Below, in pieces: positions 45,803 to 57,344 of a stretch of DNA of 64,000 nucleotides (its first letter is position 1; each line of letters begins with the position of its first letter). A model generated the notes under the pieces. That model saw only the letters and a program-made list of their open reading frames with translations. It had not been told where the DNA came from and did no database searches. Position numbers and translations under genes: made by a program. The DNA comes from Erythroxylum novogranatense (Eukaryota; Streptophyta; Magnoliopsida; Malpighiales; Erythroxylaceae), in contig CM057234.1 in assembly GCA_029891385.1 (NCBI GenBank), positions 28,382,350-28,446,349 on the forward strand, read 5' to 3'.

Positions 45803-47159
45803 ATATATCCACACTTAAACATTTGCTTGTCCTCAAGCAAACAAAGCAACAAACACACAAATCATAAAGCACACAATGTAGTAATAAGACAATGGCTACA
45901 ACTTTATGAAATAAATTTAACTTTAAACATAGTCATTTAAGTTATTCCAAATCATTAACACCCAAAATCTACGTCTAGGAGCTCTGGACTAAATGTACAT
46001 ATTAATCAAAACTTAACTATCAAGTTAATTCACCCCTCTTAATTGTACACACACATGAATATTTATCAGTCCTCAAACTTTGTAACTAATCCTAAGTACA
46101 TTTTCATGAAAAGTCATTTAGAAGTTCAGTGGGTTTTTTATTAAAAAACACTTTTTAATTACTTTTTGTTGACATGGACCTAGTCTTTTCACATAGAGGC
46201 AAATATTGGTGATGAATGTCAATCCAGTTACTTGACTACGTCATGTTTTTATTAAGTTGTTTGGTTGGAACGTCATTATAGCCTTTTCAAGGGGATGCAC
46301 ATATTTATGATATGTGTCGATCTGATTATTCGGCTATATCACGTTCTCAACTGGCTATTAACTCTATTCATAACCCGAAGGCCAGTGGAATAGTTATTCA
46401 TTTAAAATTAGCAAACCTATTTTCTAATTAATGCCTACCTTGTTACTTTAACTACTTGTTTTCATTAAAAAAAAGCTACCTAAGTTACTTAGTTGAGAGA
46501 CCTAAAATTATGAATGAATGTTGCAATTTATAGGGCGATAACCTAACACTAAATCCTATTTAACTTGCATATTTTAGCCAAAGAACCCAGATTACTAATT
46601 TCGCGAGCTAATCACTTTTCACAACCTAATAGATTATGTTCAAAATGAAATCAATTTCATTCTATCTACGCCATCGACACATTCACATAATTTATAATAT
46701 GTAACCTAACAAAATATCATATAATATGCAAAATTCACACTCAAAACAAAACACACAACCCTTCCCACACTTGAACAACATATTGTCCTCAATGTGAGAA
46801 GGAGACAAACAAACACACATGGAAAGAAAAAACATAAAATAAAGTAAAATAAAACAAAACCAAAAACAAAAATAAAGACTAAATTTAAAAGAAAAGAGTT
46901 AGAAACAAAGTCTCATGTTGATGGAGGCGGGGAAGGTGTCGGAGGTGGCAATGGGACACCTAAGATTGTTATCTTGTCTTGGAATTACTTAAAGAGAGTG
47001 AGAGAATTAGTGATCCTAGATTAATTCAAATTACTAAAGTATTATCTAAAATTCAAAACAACTCTAACTAAACCTAACAATTTCAATTGAACTACCAAAC
47101 GTGCTAATTTATGGTCATTAGCTTGACTTTACATCCATAGAGGCGTCTTAATTGTTTGA

Positions 47160-50100
47160 ATAGAAGCAAATCACTTAATTGTCCTTGGGAATCGTTCCTC
47201 TGAGGTATAGTTTGCAACGATGGCTATTGACCTCAAAAGTTTCCTTGTTAGCATTTTCCAGTTTGAGGGCTCCATGTTCAAAAACTTGAATGACCGTAAA
47301 AAGTCCACTCCAACAAGATTTTAACTTCCTTAGAAACAGCCTCAACCTTGAATTATATAGCAAACTTATGTCTCCTACTTTAAATTCATTTTGTTTAAGA
47401 TGAGAATCCTGCCATTTCTTTACCTTTTCCTTGTAAAGTTTGGCGTTTTTGCACGCATTATAGCAAAACTCTTCAAGTTCGTATAGTTTCAGAAGTTGCT
47501 TTTTATCTACTTGTTTCAAGTCAAAATTTAATGTTTTTATCGTACAGTACGCCCGATGTTCTAGTTCGATCAACAAATGACAAGCTTTTCTGTATACAAT
47601 CCTATAAGGAGTTATTCTAATAGGTGTTTTGAAAACAGTCCTATAAGCTTATATCGTCTAGCCTTATTACCCAATCCGTCCTAGAGCTGTTCACCGTCGT
47701 TTCCAAAATTTGTTTCAGATCTCAGTTGACAACTTCAACTTGGCCACTAGTTTATGGATGGTAAGGTGCAACAACACGGTGGTGAATACCATATCTTTTT
47801 AAAAGGGCATCAAAAGATCCGTTGCAGAAATATGTACCTCCAACACTTATTATCGTATGTGGCACTCCAAATTGATTGAATAGCAATTTGATGAACTTTT
47901 GCACCGCCTTTCCATCATTGGTTGGAGATGCCACTGCTTCAGCCCAATGCGAGATATAATCCACCCCTACTTAAATATACATGATTCCCATTAAAGATGG
48001 GAAAGGACCTATAAAGTTGATGCCCCATATATCGAAGACTTCCACTTTTAAAATGTTGGATAAAGGATTCTCATCTCTTTGGAGATGTTATCTATTCTCT
48101 GGCATCGATCACATTGTGCCACGAAAGTCTAAGGAACCTTAAACAATTATGGCCAATTAAAATCACCCTCGAGTATCCGAGCTACCATTTTGTTAGCTCT
48201 ATAATGTCCAGCATATTGACCTTTATGACATTTCTTTAAGATGTCCAACATTTCTTCCTCCGGAACACATCGCCGCAGTAACCCACCAAAGCATGTTCTA
48301 TATAAAATTGACTCATCCCATAAATATCGATTACAATCATGCAAGAATCTCTTTCTTTGTTAGTAAGATAAATTAGAAGGAAGTTTACTACTGACAATAT
48401 AATTCGTGATATCAGCAAACCATGGTGTAGCTAAACTTTAAAGTGGCATTAGGATTTCATTAGCGAAATTTTCATTGATATCTTCACTTGTCTTGCATTC
48501 CCTTCCTTTCGGTCTGGACAAGTGATCTGCAATCACATTTTCTTCCCTCTCACTTATAAATCAAATTCCTATAAAAGTAATACCCATCGAATGAGCCTCA
48601 GTTTTTTGAAATGTATTTTAGCGTCGCGTGATCAGTAAATACAATTACCTTTGATCCTAAAAGGTATGGTCGAAATTTATCACATGCGAACACTACTGCA
48701 AGTAATTCCTTTTCTATGGTAGTGTAATTAAGTTGAGGTCCTGCAAGGGTCATGCTGGTATTGTAACTTGCATGCAACCTTTTATCTTTCCTTTTCCCCA
48801 ATACATCTATAGCTTGGTCGCTTGCATCGCATATAACCACAAATGGAAGTATCTAGTCCGGTGGTGATAGAATTGGTGTTGATGTTAATGCCTCATTTAT
48901 TTTATTGAAGGCAGATATACATTTGTCATCAAATCGGAAAGGCACGTCCTTGACTAACAGGTTTGTCAAAGGTCTTGCAATTTGCGAGAAGTCTTTGATA
49001 AATCGACGGTAAAATCCTACATGAACTAAGAATCCTCACACACCTTTTACATTGCTTGATGGTGGAAGTTTCTTTATAACTTCTGTTTTTTCTCTGTCGA
49101 CTTCAAATCCTTGGTGTGAGATTTTAAGCCCTAGCACTATCCCCTCTTGCACCATAAAATGACAATTTTCTCAATTCAACACCAAGTGTGACTGTTCACT
49201 TCTTTAAAGAACTCTGTCCAAATTGGTTAAACACATTTCAAAAGAGTCTCCAAAAATTGAAAAATCATCCATGAACACCTCCATTATATCTTAAATCATA
49301 TCAGTGAAGATAAACATCATGCATATTTGAAATGTAGTCAGGGCATTGCATAGTACGAAAGACATCTGTCTGTATGCGAAGGTACCATAAGGGCAAGTGA
49401 ATGTGGTCTTTTCTTGATCATCAGGGTAGAGAAGATTTGATTATATCCTAAATATCCATCTAAGAAGCAATAAAACGAATGACCAGCCACCCTTTCTATC
49501 ATCTGGTCTATGAATGGGAGAGGAAAATGATCTTTCTTAGTCACTAAGTTGAGTTTGTAATAATGTATGCACACTCTCCATCTTGTGAACGTTCTTGTTG
49601 AAATCATTTCTCCACTCTCACTTTCTATTACCATCATTCCACCTTTTTTAGGTACACATTATACTGGACTGAACTATTCACCATCGGAGATGGGATAAAT
49701 TATTCCTATATCTAAGAGTTTTATTATTTCCTTCTTGACAACCTCCTTCATGTTTGGATTCAACCTTTGTTGATGCTCTCTCACCATTCTACATCCTTTT
49801 TAAAGGTTTTTTCGGTGCATGCAAACATTTGGGCTTATTCCTCGAATATCAGAAATCTGTCATCTGATGACTTTCATTTGCTTTCTCACAATTACCACCA
49901 CCTTACTTTCTTGCTTCTCATTCAATTGATTGGAGATGATTATTGGTAACGTTTGACCTTCACCTAGAAAGGTATATCTGATATGTGTAGGTAAAGGTTT
50001 AAGCTCTAATGTGGGTAGTTTTTCTGTGGATGGTGGTATTATTTCTTCAATTCATACTAATTTATCTTGATGCGTTTGAACATTCGACTCCCACATCTAG

Positions 50101-52430
50101 TCTTCTCCTTTAGACTTAAAATTTTTATATCCATTATTTGTCTCTATTGCCACTAACTGTACTTCTACGATGCAACTCTCAACTTGTTCTTGCAAATTTT
50201 GATCCATAATTTCAACCTTTATGTATGCGTTGCTTGTTATTGGGCTTTTTAAAGCCTTATTCATATTGAATTCGATCTGATCTTCTCCTATTCGAAGTTT
50301 TAATTTTCCTTTGTGAACATCAATAATAACTTTCCCTGTATTCATAAATAGTCAACCAAGGATCAATGAACAGTTCTTATCTTCTTTAAAATCGAGAACC
50401 ATAAAATTTACAGGAATAATGAACTTGTCCACTTGCATCAAAACGTCTTCCACTATTCCAAACGATCTTTTAACAGATTGATCAGCTAATTGAATTAACG
50501 TTGATGTTGGCTTGACCTCACCCAGCCCTAACTTCTTGAATATTGATAAAGGCATAAGATTATACTTGCTCCTAAGTCGCACAAGCGCTTTATGAATTCA
50601 AATTCATCAACCACACAAGATATTGTGACACTCCCTGGATCCTTCAATTTAGATAGCATCTGGCTGGTGACTATGAAACTGGAGGTGTTAGTTAAAAATA
50701 TCGTCTAATTATCTTCCCAAGTACGCTTCTTTGATAATATGTCCTTTAATTTTTTTTTATGTATTTAGGCATATGTTCCAAAGCCTCTACAAATAAGAGA
50801 TTTATCTGCAATGTCGTTAATTTCTCAACGAATTTTGCAAATTGCGCATCTAGCTTCTTCTTTTGTAATCGTTGAGGAAAAGAAATTGTGGGTGGATATG
50901 GTGGAGGAGCGACATAAGGAGGGTATTCGCTCATATTCACTTCTTTCCTTTTTTTGATCTTTTTCAACAGGAGGGAAGGGCTCCTCAATTATCTTTATGG
51001 GTGGTTCAAGTTTGTTCCCATTTCGAAGTATAATTTCCTTTAGTTGCTCCGTCAGTTTTGTTCCATAAGTGTTAGGAAGAATTCCCATATTTTGCATAGA
51101 GAAAGTGTTTGACAATTGATTTACTTAGACATTTATATTGTGGATTAGAGATGCATGGTTCTTTATTACTTGTTTGAATCTACCTTCCAGACTCTTTTAT
51201 GCATCGTCTAGGGTTTCAAGCTTGTCTAAAATTTTGTCCAACTTAGATTTTATTGAGTTTGGTTTATCTTGTTAAAAAATTAGTGGTCCTTGAGGTCTGA
51301 ATTGTCCTCCAACATTGTTCATCCAAGAGAAGTTACGGTGATTCTTTCACCTAAGGTTATATGGGTTGGAGTAGGGGTTGTTTCCCCCTCCTCGTCCATA
51401 TTGAGCTCCCATATAATTAACTTTCTCTTGATTGTTATCCTTCATCAAGAAGCAATCGACTGTATCATGGTCCATCTATCCACAAAGTTCCCACTTTAGT
51501 TGCACGACGGTTTTGACCGAAGCTAAGGACGAAGTCTTCATGTTGTTGAGTTGTCGAGTTAAGTTATCAATTTTAGCCTGCATCTCCATCATTTGATCAA
51601 CAACTATAACTCCTTTTTGTTCTCGGAAGGTAGTGGATAGTCTACTTCAGTCGTTCGTCCATAGGCAGCTATTACTCGCCATCTCTTCTATCAGCTTTCT
51701 GCTTCATCTACCATCTTTCTCATCAGTGATCCTCCAAAAAATGCATCAATAGTGCCTCTCATATGTGGGGTTACTCCATTATAGAATGTTTCCAACAAGA
51801 ACTTCATAGGTAAGTTATGGTGTGGGCATTTTCGTTGCAAGTCCTTGTATCATTCTCACACTTCATAAATTGATTCCCCATCACTTTGCTGGAAGTTGGT
51901 AATCTCCTTGATAATCTTCATGGTCTTGGTAAGGGGAAAATACTAGTCAAAAAAGGCATGAACTAATTGACCCCATGTGGTGACATTCGTTGGGTTGAGA
52001 GAGTGATACCAGGCCTTTTCTCTATCTCTGAAGATAAAAGGGAAGAGCCTAATTCTTACCACATCCTTCGACATCTGACAGTACTGAAAGGTATCGCAGA
52101 TTAATTTACTATATGTGCATTGGAATCGTCATTTGTTAGTCCATAAAATTGCACATTCTATTGAAGCATGTTTAAGAGGGCTGATTTAATTTCAAAAGAG
52201 GCTGCTTGTACGGATGGCCTAGCTAGTCCTTGGTTGCCTGCATTGAACCCTGGTATTATGAAATCCATAAGGGTTCTATGTTGACGTCCTTGGTTCACTC
52301 TGCGATCCAAATCTTGCTGAAATTTCTTGGCCATTATTGCTTGTGCAATTTCTTCTTCTTCTTCTAATCAAGTGATATCTAGCTCTAAGGTTTCGGCTGC
52401 ATGACTCAAACTTCTCGTAACTCTTGTGTT
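47160..52430 (-). pseudogene. gypsy gag-pol polyprotein (broken)
   Basis: Reading 5' to 3' on the minus strand: gag with a PHMRGTIDAFFGGSL region (about 51725-51780) and FVEALEHMPKYIK (about 50750-50790). The protease region has NLMPLSIFKKLGLGEVKP (50505-50560), but the catalytic DLGAS-type motif just before it is lost. RT has YYKLNLVTKKDHFPLPFIDQ (about 49510-49570) and a retained F-M-D-D active-site motif near 49270. RNase H has VICDASDQAIDVLGKRKD, with a gap, and TTIEKELLAVVFACDKFRPY (48660-48725). Integrase has an H2C2-type region (48150-48240), a core with DYISHWAEA, and VGGTYFCN where the conserved Asp is replaced, then a C-terminal FNSRLRLF-like segment. Stops and frameshifts split it into at least nine pieces. 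Confidence 0.85.
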
Positions 52431-52521
52431 TATGTAAGAACACAATTTCAGAAATAGAAAGAAAAAATAGAAACTAAAAACTAACTAAAATGCCTTAGAC
52501 TAAAGAACTAAACTAATTGCC

Positions 52522-52539
52522 TCCTCGGCAACAACGCCA
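52522..52539 (-). other. Primer-binding site of the gypsy element (tRNA-Asp type)
   Basis: The minus strand reads TGGCGTTGTTGCCGAGGA, three changes from the TGGCGCCGTTGCCGGGGA site typical of Athila-like elements. It begins 6 nt after the LTR end at 52546. Confidence 0.85.
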
Positions 52540-52545
52540 AAAACT

Positions 52546-53985
52546 TGATCAATTGTTTGTTTTATGTAAGTTTTAATAAATGACCCTCAATAATCTGTAA
52601 GTGCACGATTTATTAGCATAGTACCAAAGGTGTTTATCCCACAAGGAGGGATAATCTAATCCTAAAATCTAAGGCCATAACAAATAACGTAAATTCAAGA
52701 TACAACTAAACTAAATGAGAATTCAATTCAATCAATCAAATTAAGAATCGAACAAAAAAATACTAATTATTAAACAGTTGTAACATACCCAAGAATCAAC
52801 CTAAGGAAATTATCAATTTAGAGAAAGGGAATCTTACCTATCCTTAATGCTAACCTAACTGATTATGAATTACCGGATTGTTGGTTCTAGACGATCCTAA
52901 GGTTAATTACTCTCTCTTGATTTATAACTATTAACCCTAAATCATAAACCCTAATTAAATTATAGAAGTTGCAGTCTCTCAATTTGCAACATATCCAAAT
53001 TAGTTATGAAGTTCTCTAATAAATTATCGAAAACCTATGCAAGATCTCTCTCCATACAAATTACCAATTTGATTCAATTATTGTTTCTATTAAATCACCT
53101 AATGTTCATTAGTCCAATTTAATTGTTTTTCATTCGATTCATTCTCTTAGTTTATTATCGAATTATGCAATTACATAATCAAATTACAACAAATCCAATA
53201 AACACATAAACAATCAGATTTTCATTAATTCAAGAATAAAATTCCGAATGTGAGTTTAGATTATCTTCAATATTTTAGATCATATCATCAACTGTTATTC
53301 CAATTCTATACAAGAATAAAACAAAAAATAGATAGAAAATACAATCTAAATGGATGATGGAAGGCATCGACATTGGGAAACCTCCTGATCCGGGAAGTAC
53401 GTTGAGTTAGCTTCTTCTCCTTTTATCTCTTCCTTCTTCTCTTCCTCTATCTCTCGATGATTCCTCTCTAGGTTTCTTAAGGTGGTTGATGGAAAAGCTC
53501 CTCTACCTCTTTTTTTTTTGTTCTTTAAATATCCTCTTATATTTTGGGTAATCCTAGGATTTTTTTCTGGGTTAGAAAAGTTCAAAAATCTCTCAAAATT
53601 TAACATTCTTGAGTATTTGCATGTTTGCTTGACACAGGCCAGGATCGTGGGTCACATCTGCGCCTTCTATCACGATCGTGGGCTAACTCTGGTGCTTCTA
53701 TCATGATCATGGCCTAATATGCCACTATCGTGGCCGTTGTTTATGCCCAAATGTCTCCAAAACTCGTCCATTTTTTGATATTGACCCCGAAACACTGATA
53801 AATACATCAAGATACCTTAAAAACATAATATTTATGCTCAAATACTTGTACTAACCTATATACTTAAAACCTAAATAATTAACAAACTAACACAACTCTA
53901 ACTTAAACACATACTAAATGATTGAATTAACAGTTAAATACATATCAAACTAAGCCCAAAAACACGATGCAATTTACACTTATCA
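52546..53985 (-). repeat. 5' LTR of the gypsy element (1440 bp)
   Basis: On the minus strand it begins TGATAAGTGTAAATTGCAT at 53985 and ends ..CAATTGATCA at 52546, next to the primer-binding site. The whole LTR is present on this side. Confidence 0.85.
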
Positions 53986-56540
53986 GTATTTTTTGTGAAT
54001 GTTTCAAAAAATGATATAACATTAAGTAATCATTGGTTATTTATGAGATAAATTTATAATTAATCTATCATTACTAATAAATAAAATAAAAATATGAAAG
54101 TAAATTGTAAATAGGAAATTTGGTAAAAATAAATAAGGGTCAATTTTTGTCCATATTGCCAAAGGACGTATCACATATTTCACTAGCATGGATTAACAAA
54201 TAAAAGAAAACTTTATAACTAACTGACGAGAAATTTTCCAACTTTCATCTGAATGGATGGATATAGTAGCAACAAGTATAGTTTATAGCAATTATGGGCA
54301 CACAATAGCGATATTATTGCAATTACTCGAAACATGTCCTCCTAAAATAGATAATAAGGTTTCACATAATGAGTTCAAGAATCTATTTTTTTCTTAGGAG
54401 CCTTTCATTGTTTATTAACACCACATAATTATTTTCAACACACCCTTCTTTTTTGGCTTTGCAATTTAGGAATCTATTCATCTTTTGTAAGATACAAGGT
54501 TTGTCCATAGGTAAAATATAAGACGAAATGACATCCACTCGAAAGCGGGTTCATGTATACTTCAAAACTAAAGTTTTCTAATTGAATTTAAGTGTAAATA
54601 ACTATGCTAATTGTATATTTAAGTAATGATTGATTGATCAACTCTTTTAATTCAACATAAAACTTACAGAATCATATTTTAGTATTAGCATTCAATAAGT
54701 TTATCACAAGGTTTGTGCTTGCAAAAGTTGTAGCACAATGTTAGTACTTGTAAAAGTTGGCTTAGGAGGTAATTCATATATACGGATCAGCTCTTATATA
54801 GTACCTATTTGTTGTATAGTATTAGCATTCAATAAGTTTATCACAAGGTTTGTGCTTGCGAAAGTTGTAGCACAATGTTAGTAATCGTAAAAGTTGGCTT
54901 AGGAGGTAATTCATATATACAGATCAGCTCTTATATACTACTTGTTTGTTGTCAATTATTAGTTGTATCTTAACATTTATTAATATGATTCCACATGTTC
55001 TTTATTATAAACAAGTTGGCAACTTACTACTTATTTAAAGTATGCATCAAAAGCACAATAGCATGTTGCTTCTTGCTCCTATATAGCTTTGCTTTAATTT
55101 CAACTTTTAAATGTCAAAGTAGTTTAATGACACCTCTAGGTTTCAAAATAAGGATATGAAGAGACAATATGCCATACTTAATTCAATAATATGTCCACAA
55201 ATAAAGGTTAATTATACTAAGGCATGTCACCTAGCTAAAAATAATAATTGCGAAACTTATGTCCTTTGTTTTGTCAATGAAGACATGTTTTGCATTTCCG
55301 AATTGAAAACTGTTGTTTTGAATATCTATTAGACATTCCTAAACAAAGGTGAGCATTAATGTTTTTGGGATTTTTAGTCTAGATTTCCTTCAAATGCGTG
55401 AATTTTCTTTCTCCATGTATAAATATAATTAAAGTTACGAGTTTGTGCTCCTGTATTTACTTATGTGCTACACTATTGAATCCTTCTCACTTTTATCCTA
55501 TTTAATCTAACGTCCTTTCAAGATGTTGAAAGGGTAAATTAAAAAAAAAAGATTATATAAGAGATCTGAATGTTCAATGTGTTATTAAAACATACTTCGT
55601 TACATGAAAAGTTTATTAATCATTTATACAAGCCAACCATCAATCCCTTGTTTTATTCTTTGTACTCGAAATGGTCCCCATAGGAAAAGATTTGTACGGG
55701 GTAATTAAATAACAACGTTACAATCCTAAGGACCTGGCTATGCATTATGGTCCCCGGGTGTTTTTTTGATTATTGGGAGAATAGAGAGGTACAGAGTCTA
55801 TACCATAAAATATAGTTAGTACTTTGGAGGACCACAACTTAGAAAGCTGGCTGTCTAGCCCTCCACCGTGTAGTAGTAATCCCATTTACCTAAACATGGA
55901 GCGGACCACTCTGCTTGCGCTTCACGTTCCATTGAACCGCCTACTCGAGTTTGATGCGCATTTACTTTCAGCCTTCGATGCGCAACAATATATATGTGCA
56001 TTTTTTGAGTTTGCCCATGTGTTAAAAGTTACAACTAACTTTGTGTATCAGTATTTTTAATGTAGTTTTTAGTTTTTTAAAAAATAAAAATAATTTTTAA
56101 ATTTTTAATGTTAGTATAATTATATTGTTATTATTGATAATAATTATATATTCCATAAAACTTAAAATAATTTTTTATAAATAAATAAATAGATATTTAT
56201 TTTAATATTTTATATATCATTTATTAATAAGTTATCCGTAAAATTATTACATTTTAAATAATTAATTATAAATTAATATTTGAAATAAACGAGTAGACAA
56301 ATTTAGTTTAATTTATTTTTGTTATTTACCAATGATTAAAAATTCAATAGATCCGATTACATTCAATCGTAAAAACTTGAATCATCCAACTTTTCGATTC
56401 AATTTATTTTAATATTTTTTTTGTTAACGATTGATCAGTTTATTAATTAATCGGTCAAATTTTATAAATTAAAAAGTTCTTATATACTAAAATAAATAAA
56501 TTAATTTTTATTTAACAATCTTATTTTTCAATTAATCTTG
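53986..56540. other. AT-rich intergenic
   Basis: No gene recognised. Contains a 137-bp tandem duplication (54681-54952) and, at about 56390-56500, a copy of the dispersed repeat also present near 27140-27320. Confidence 0.5.
54681..54952 (+). repeat. 137-bp tandem duplication
   Basis: agtattagcattcaataag begins at 54681 and again at 54818. The two units differ at only a few positions, for example acttgtaaaag versus aatcgtaaaag, tacggatcag versus tacagatcag and agtaccta versus actacttg. A recent local duplication. Confidence 0.95.
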
Positions 56541-56544
56541 AAGT

Positions 56545-56662
56545 AACCAATAAAGTAGCTCATTTGTAACCATAAAGTCGCAGGTTTAAGTCACGAAAAC
56601 AGTCTCTTTGTAAGAATACAAAGGGAAAGCTGCGTATATTATGTCCCTGTCTAGACTCCGAC
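56545..56662 (+). repeat. Au-like SINE (tRNA-derived), fragment
   Basis: GTCGCAGGTTTAAGTCACGAAAACAGTCTCTTTGTAAGAATACAAAGGGAAAGCTGCGTA-type sequence (56577-56636) follows the Au SINE consensus: B-box, AACAGCCTCTTTG, AAATGCA, GGTAAGGCTGCGTACA, then ATAGACCCT..GGTCCGGCCC. Here the last reads ATTATGTCCCTGTCTAGACTCCGACATG. The 5' A-box part is weak. Comparison made from memory. Confidence 0.6.
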
Positions 56663-56689
56663 ATGTAAGACATTTATGGATCGAATAAT

Positions 56690-56983
56690 TTGTGCGTACC
56701 TGTATCCATGATTGTTTTGTTTTGTAAGATGTTGATTTATTCCATTTCTGCTTCCTTTCTTTTATGTGGTTCTCCAATGGTTCAAAATAATTGAGATTAC
56801 CATTCAAAAGTTTTTGTTTCTAAAACTTATATACTCAATCACCAACCATCATTGTTGGAAGAGAAAGGGAAAGGGTCTTTAACTCATTTGAGATCCATTC
56901 TGTAATACCCAATAACCATTATCTTGGGTACTATTCATGAGACTCAAATCTATAAGTCGCATGAGACATTAAATAGTTTAACA
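56690..56983 (-). repeat. 3' LTR of copia-A (left limit uncertain)
   Basis: On the minus strand, GGCCCAAGTGGGAAAT (56984-56999) is a copia polypurine tract, directly followed by TGTTAAACTATTTAATG at 56983, an LTR start. A TATA-like GAGTATATAAG (about 56830) lies inside. The end of the LTR cannot be fixed because the 5' partner is outside the window; 56690 is a guess near the SINE. Confidence 0.55.
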
Positions 56984-57344
56984 ATTTCCCACTTGGGCCA
57001 TGTTACGACTTAGTGATCCAATAATAAAACGTTAAGTGCACACAATACATTGAATCGATCAAGTCCTCCTTAACTGAATTAAGTTAATGGGATTATTGCG
57101 GTCACAAGTTATATATAACCTGATTCCTTCCATGTATCACAGAATCAACTCAACTCAACAAACTTTCAGTGAGTACTTCATTAAATGTTATCTCACAAAT
57201 AATAATTATTGTATACAACATAATATGGATAACCAGCAAGTGAGCAAAAACATATGATTGTAATTGAATTCACAAGTGTCATAACAATTCGAGAAAGACA
57301 ATTATATGTATATATACATGTCAGAAGACTATGCTAACAAGGAC

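Larger units (their letters stand above)
44877..53985 (-). mobile_element. Ty3/gypsy element, Athila/Tat type, decayed
   Basis: Minus-strand element with two alignable LTRs, a tRNA-Asp-type primer-binding site after the right (5') LTR and a degraded gag-pol between. Domain order gag, protease, RT, RNase H, integrase is that of Ty3/gypsy. The region between integrase and the 3' LTR (about 1.3 kb, 45803-47160) contains the inverse of ATTGAGGACAATATG...AAGTGTGGGAAGG at 46757-46795, a signature of Athila/Tat polypurine regions (from memory). The left LTR is truncated by hAT-3, so no target duplication is visible. Confidence 0.85.
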
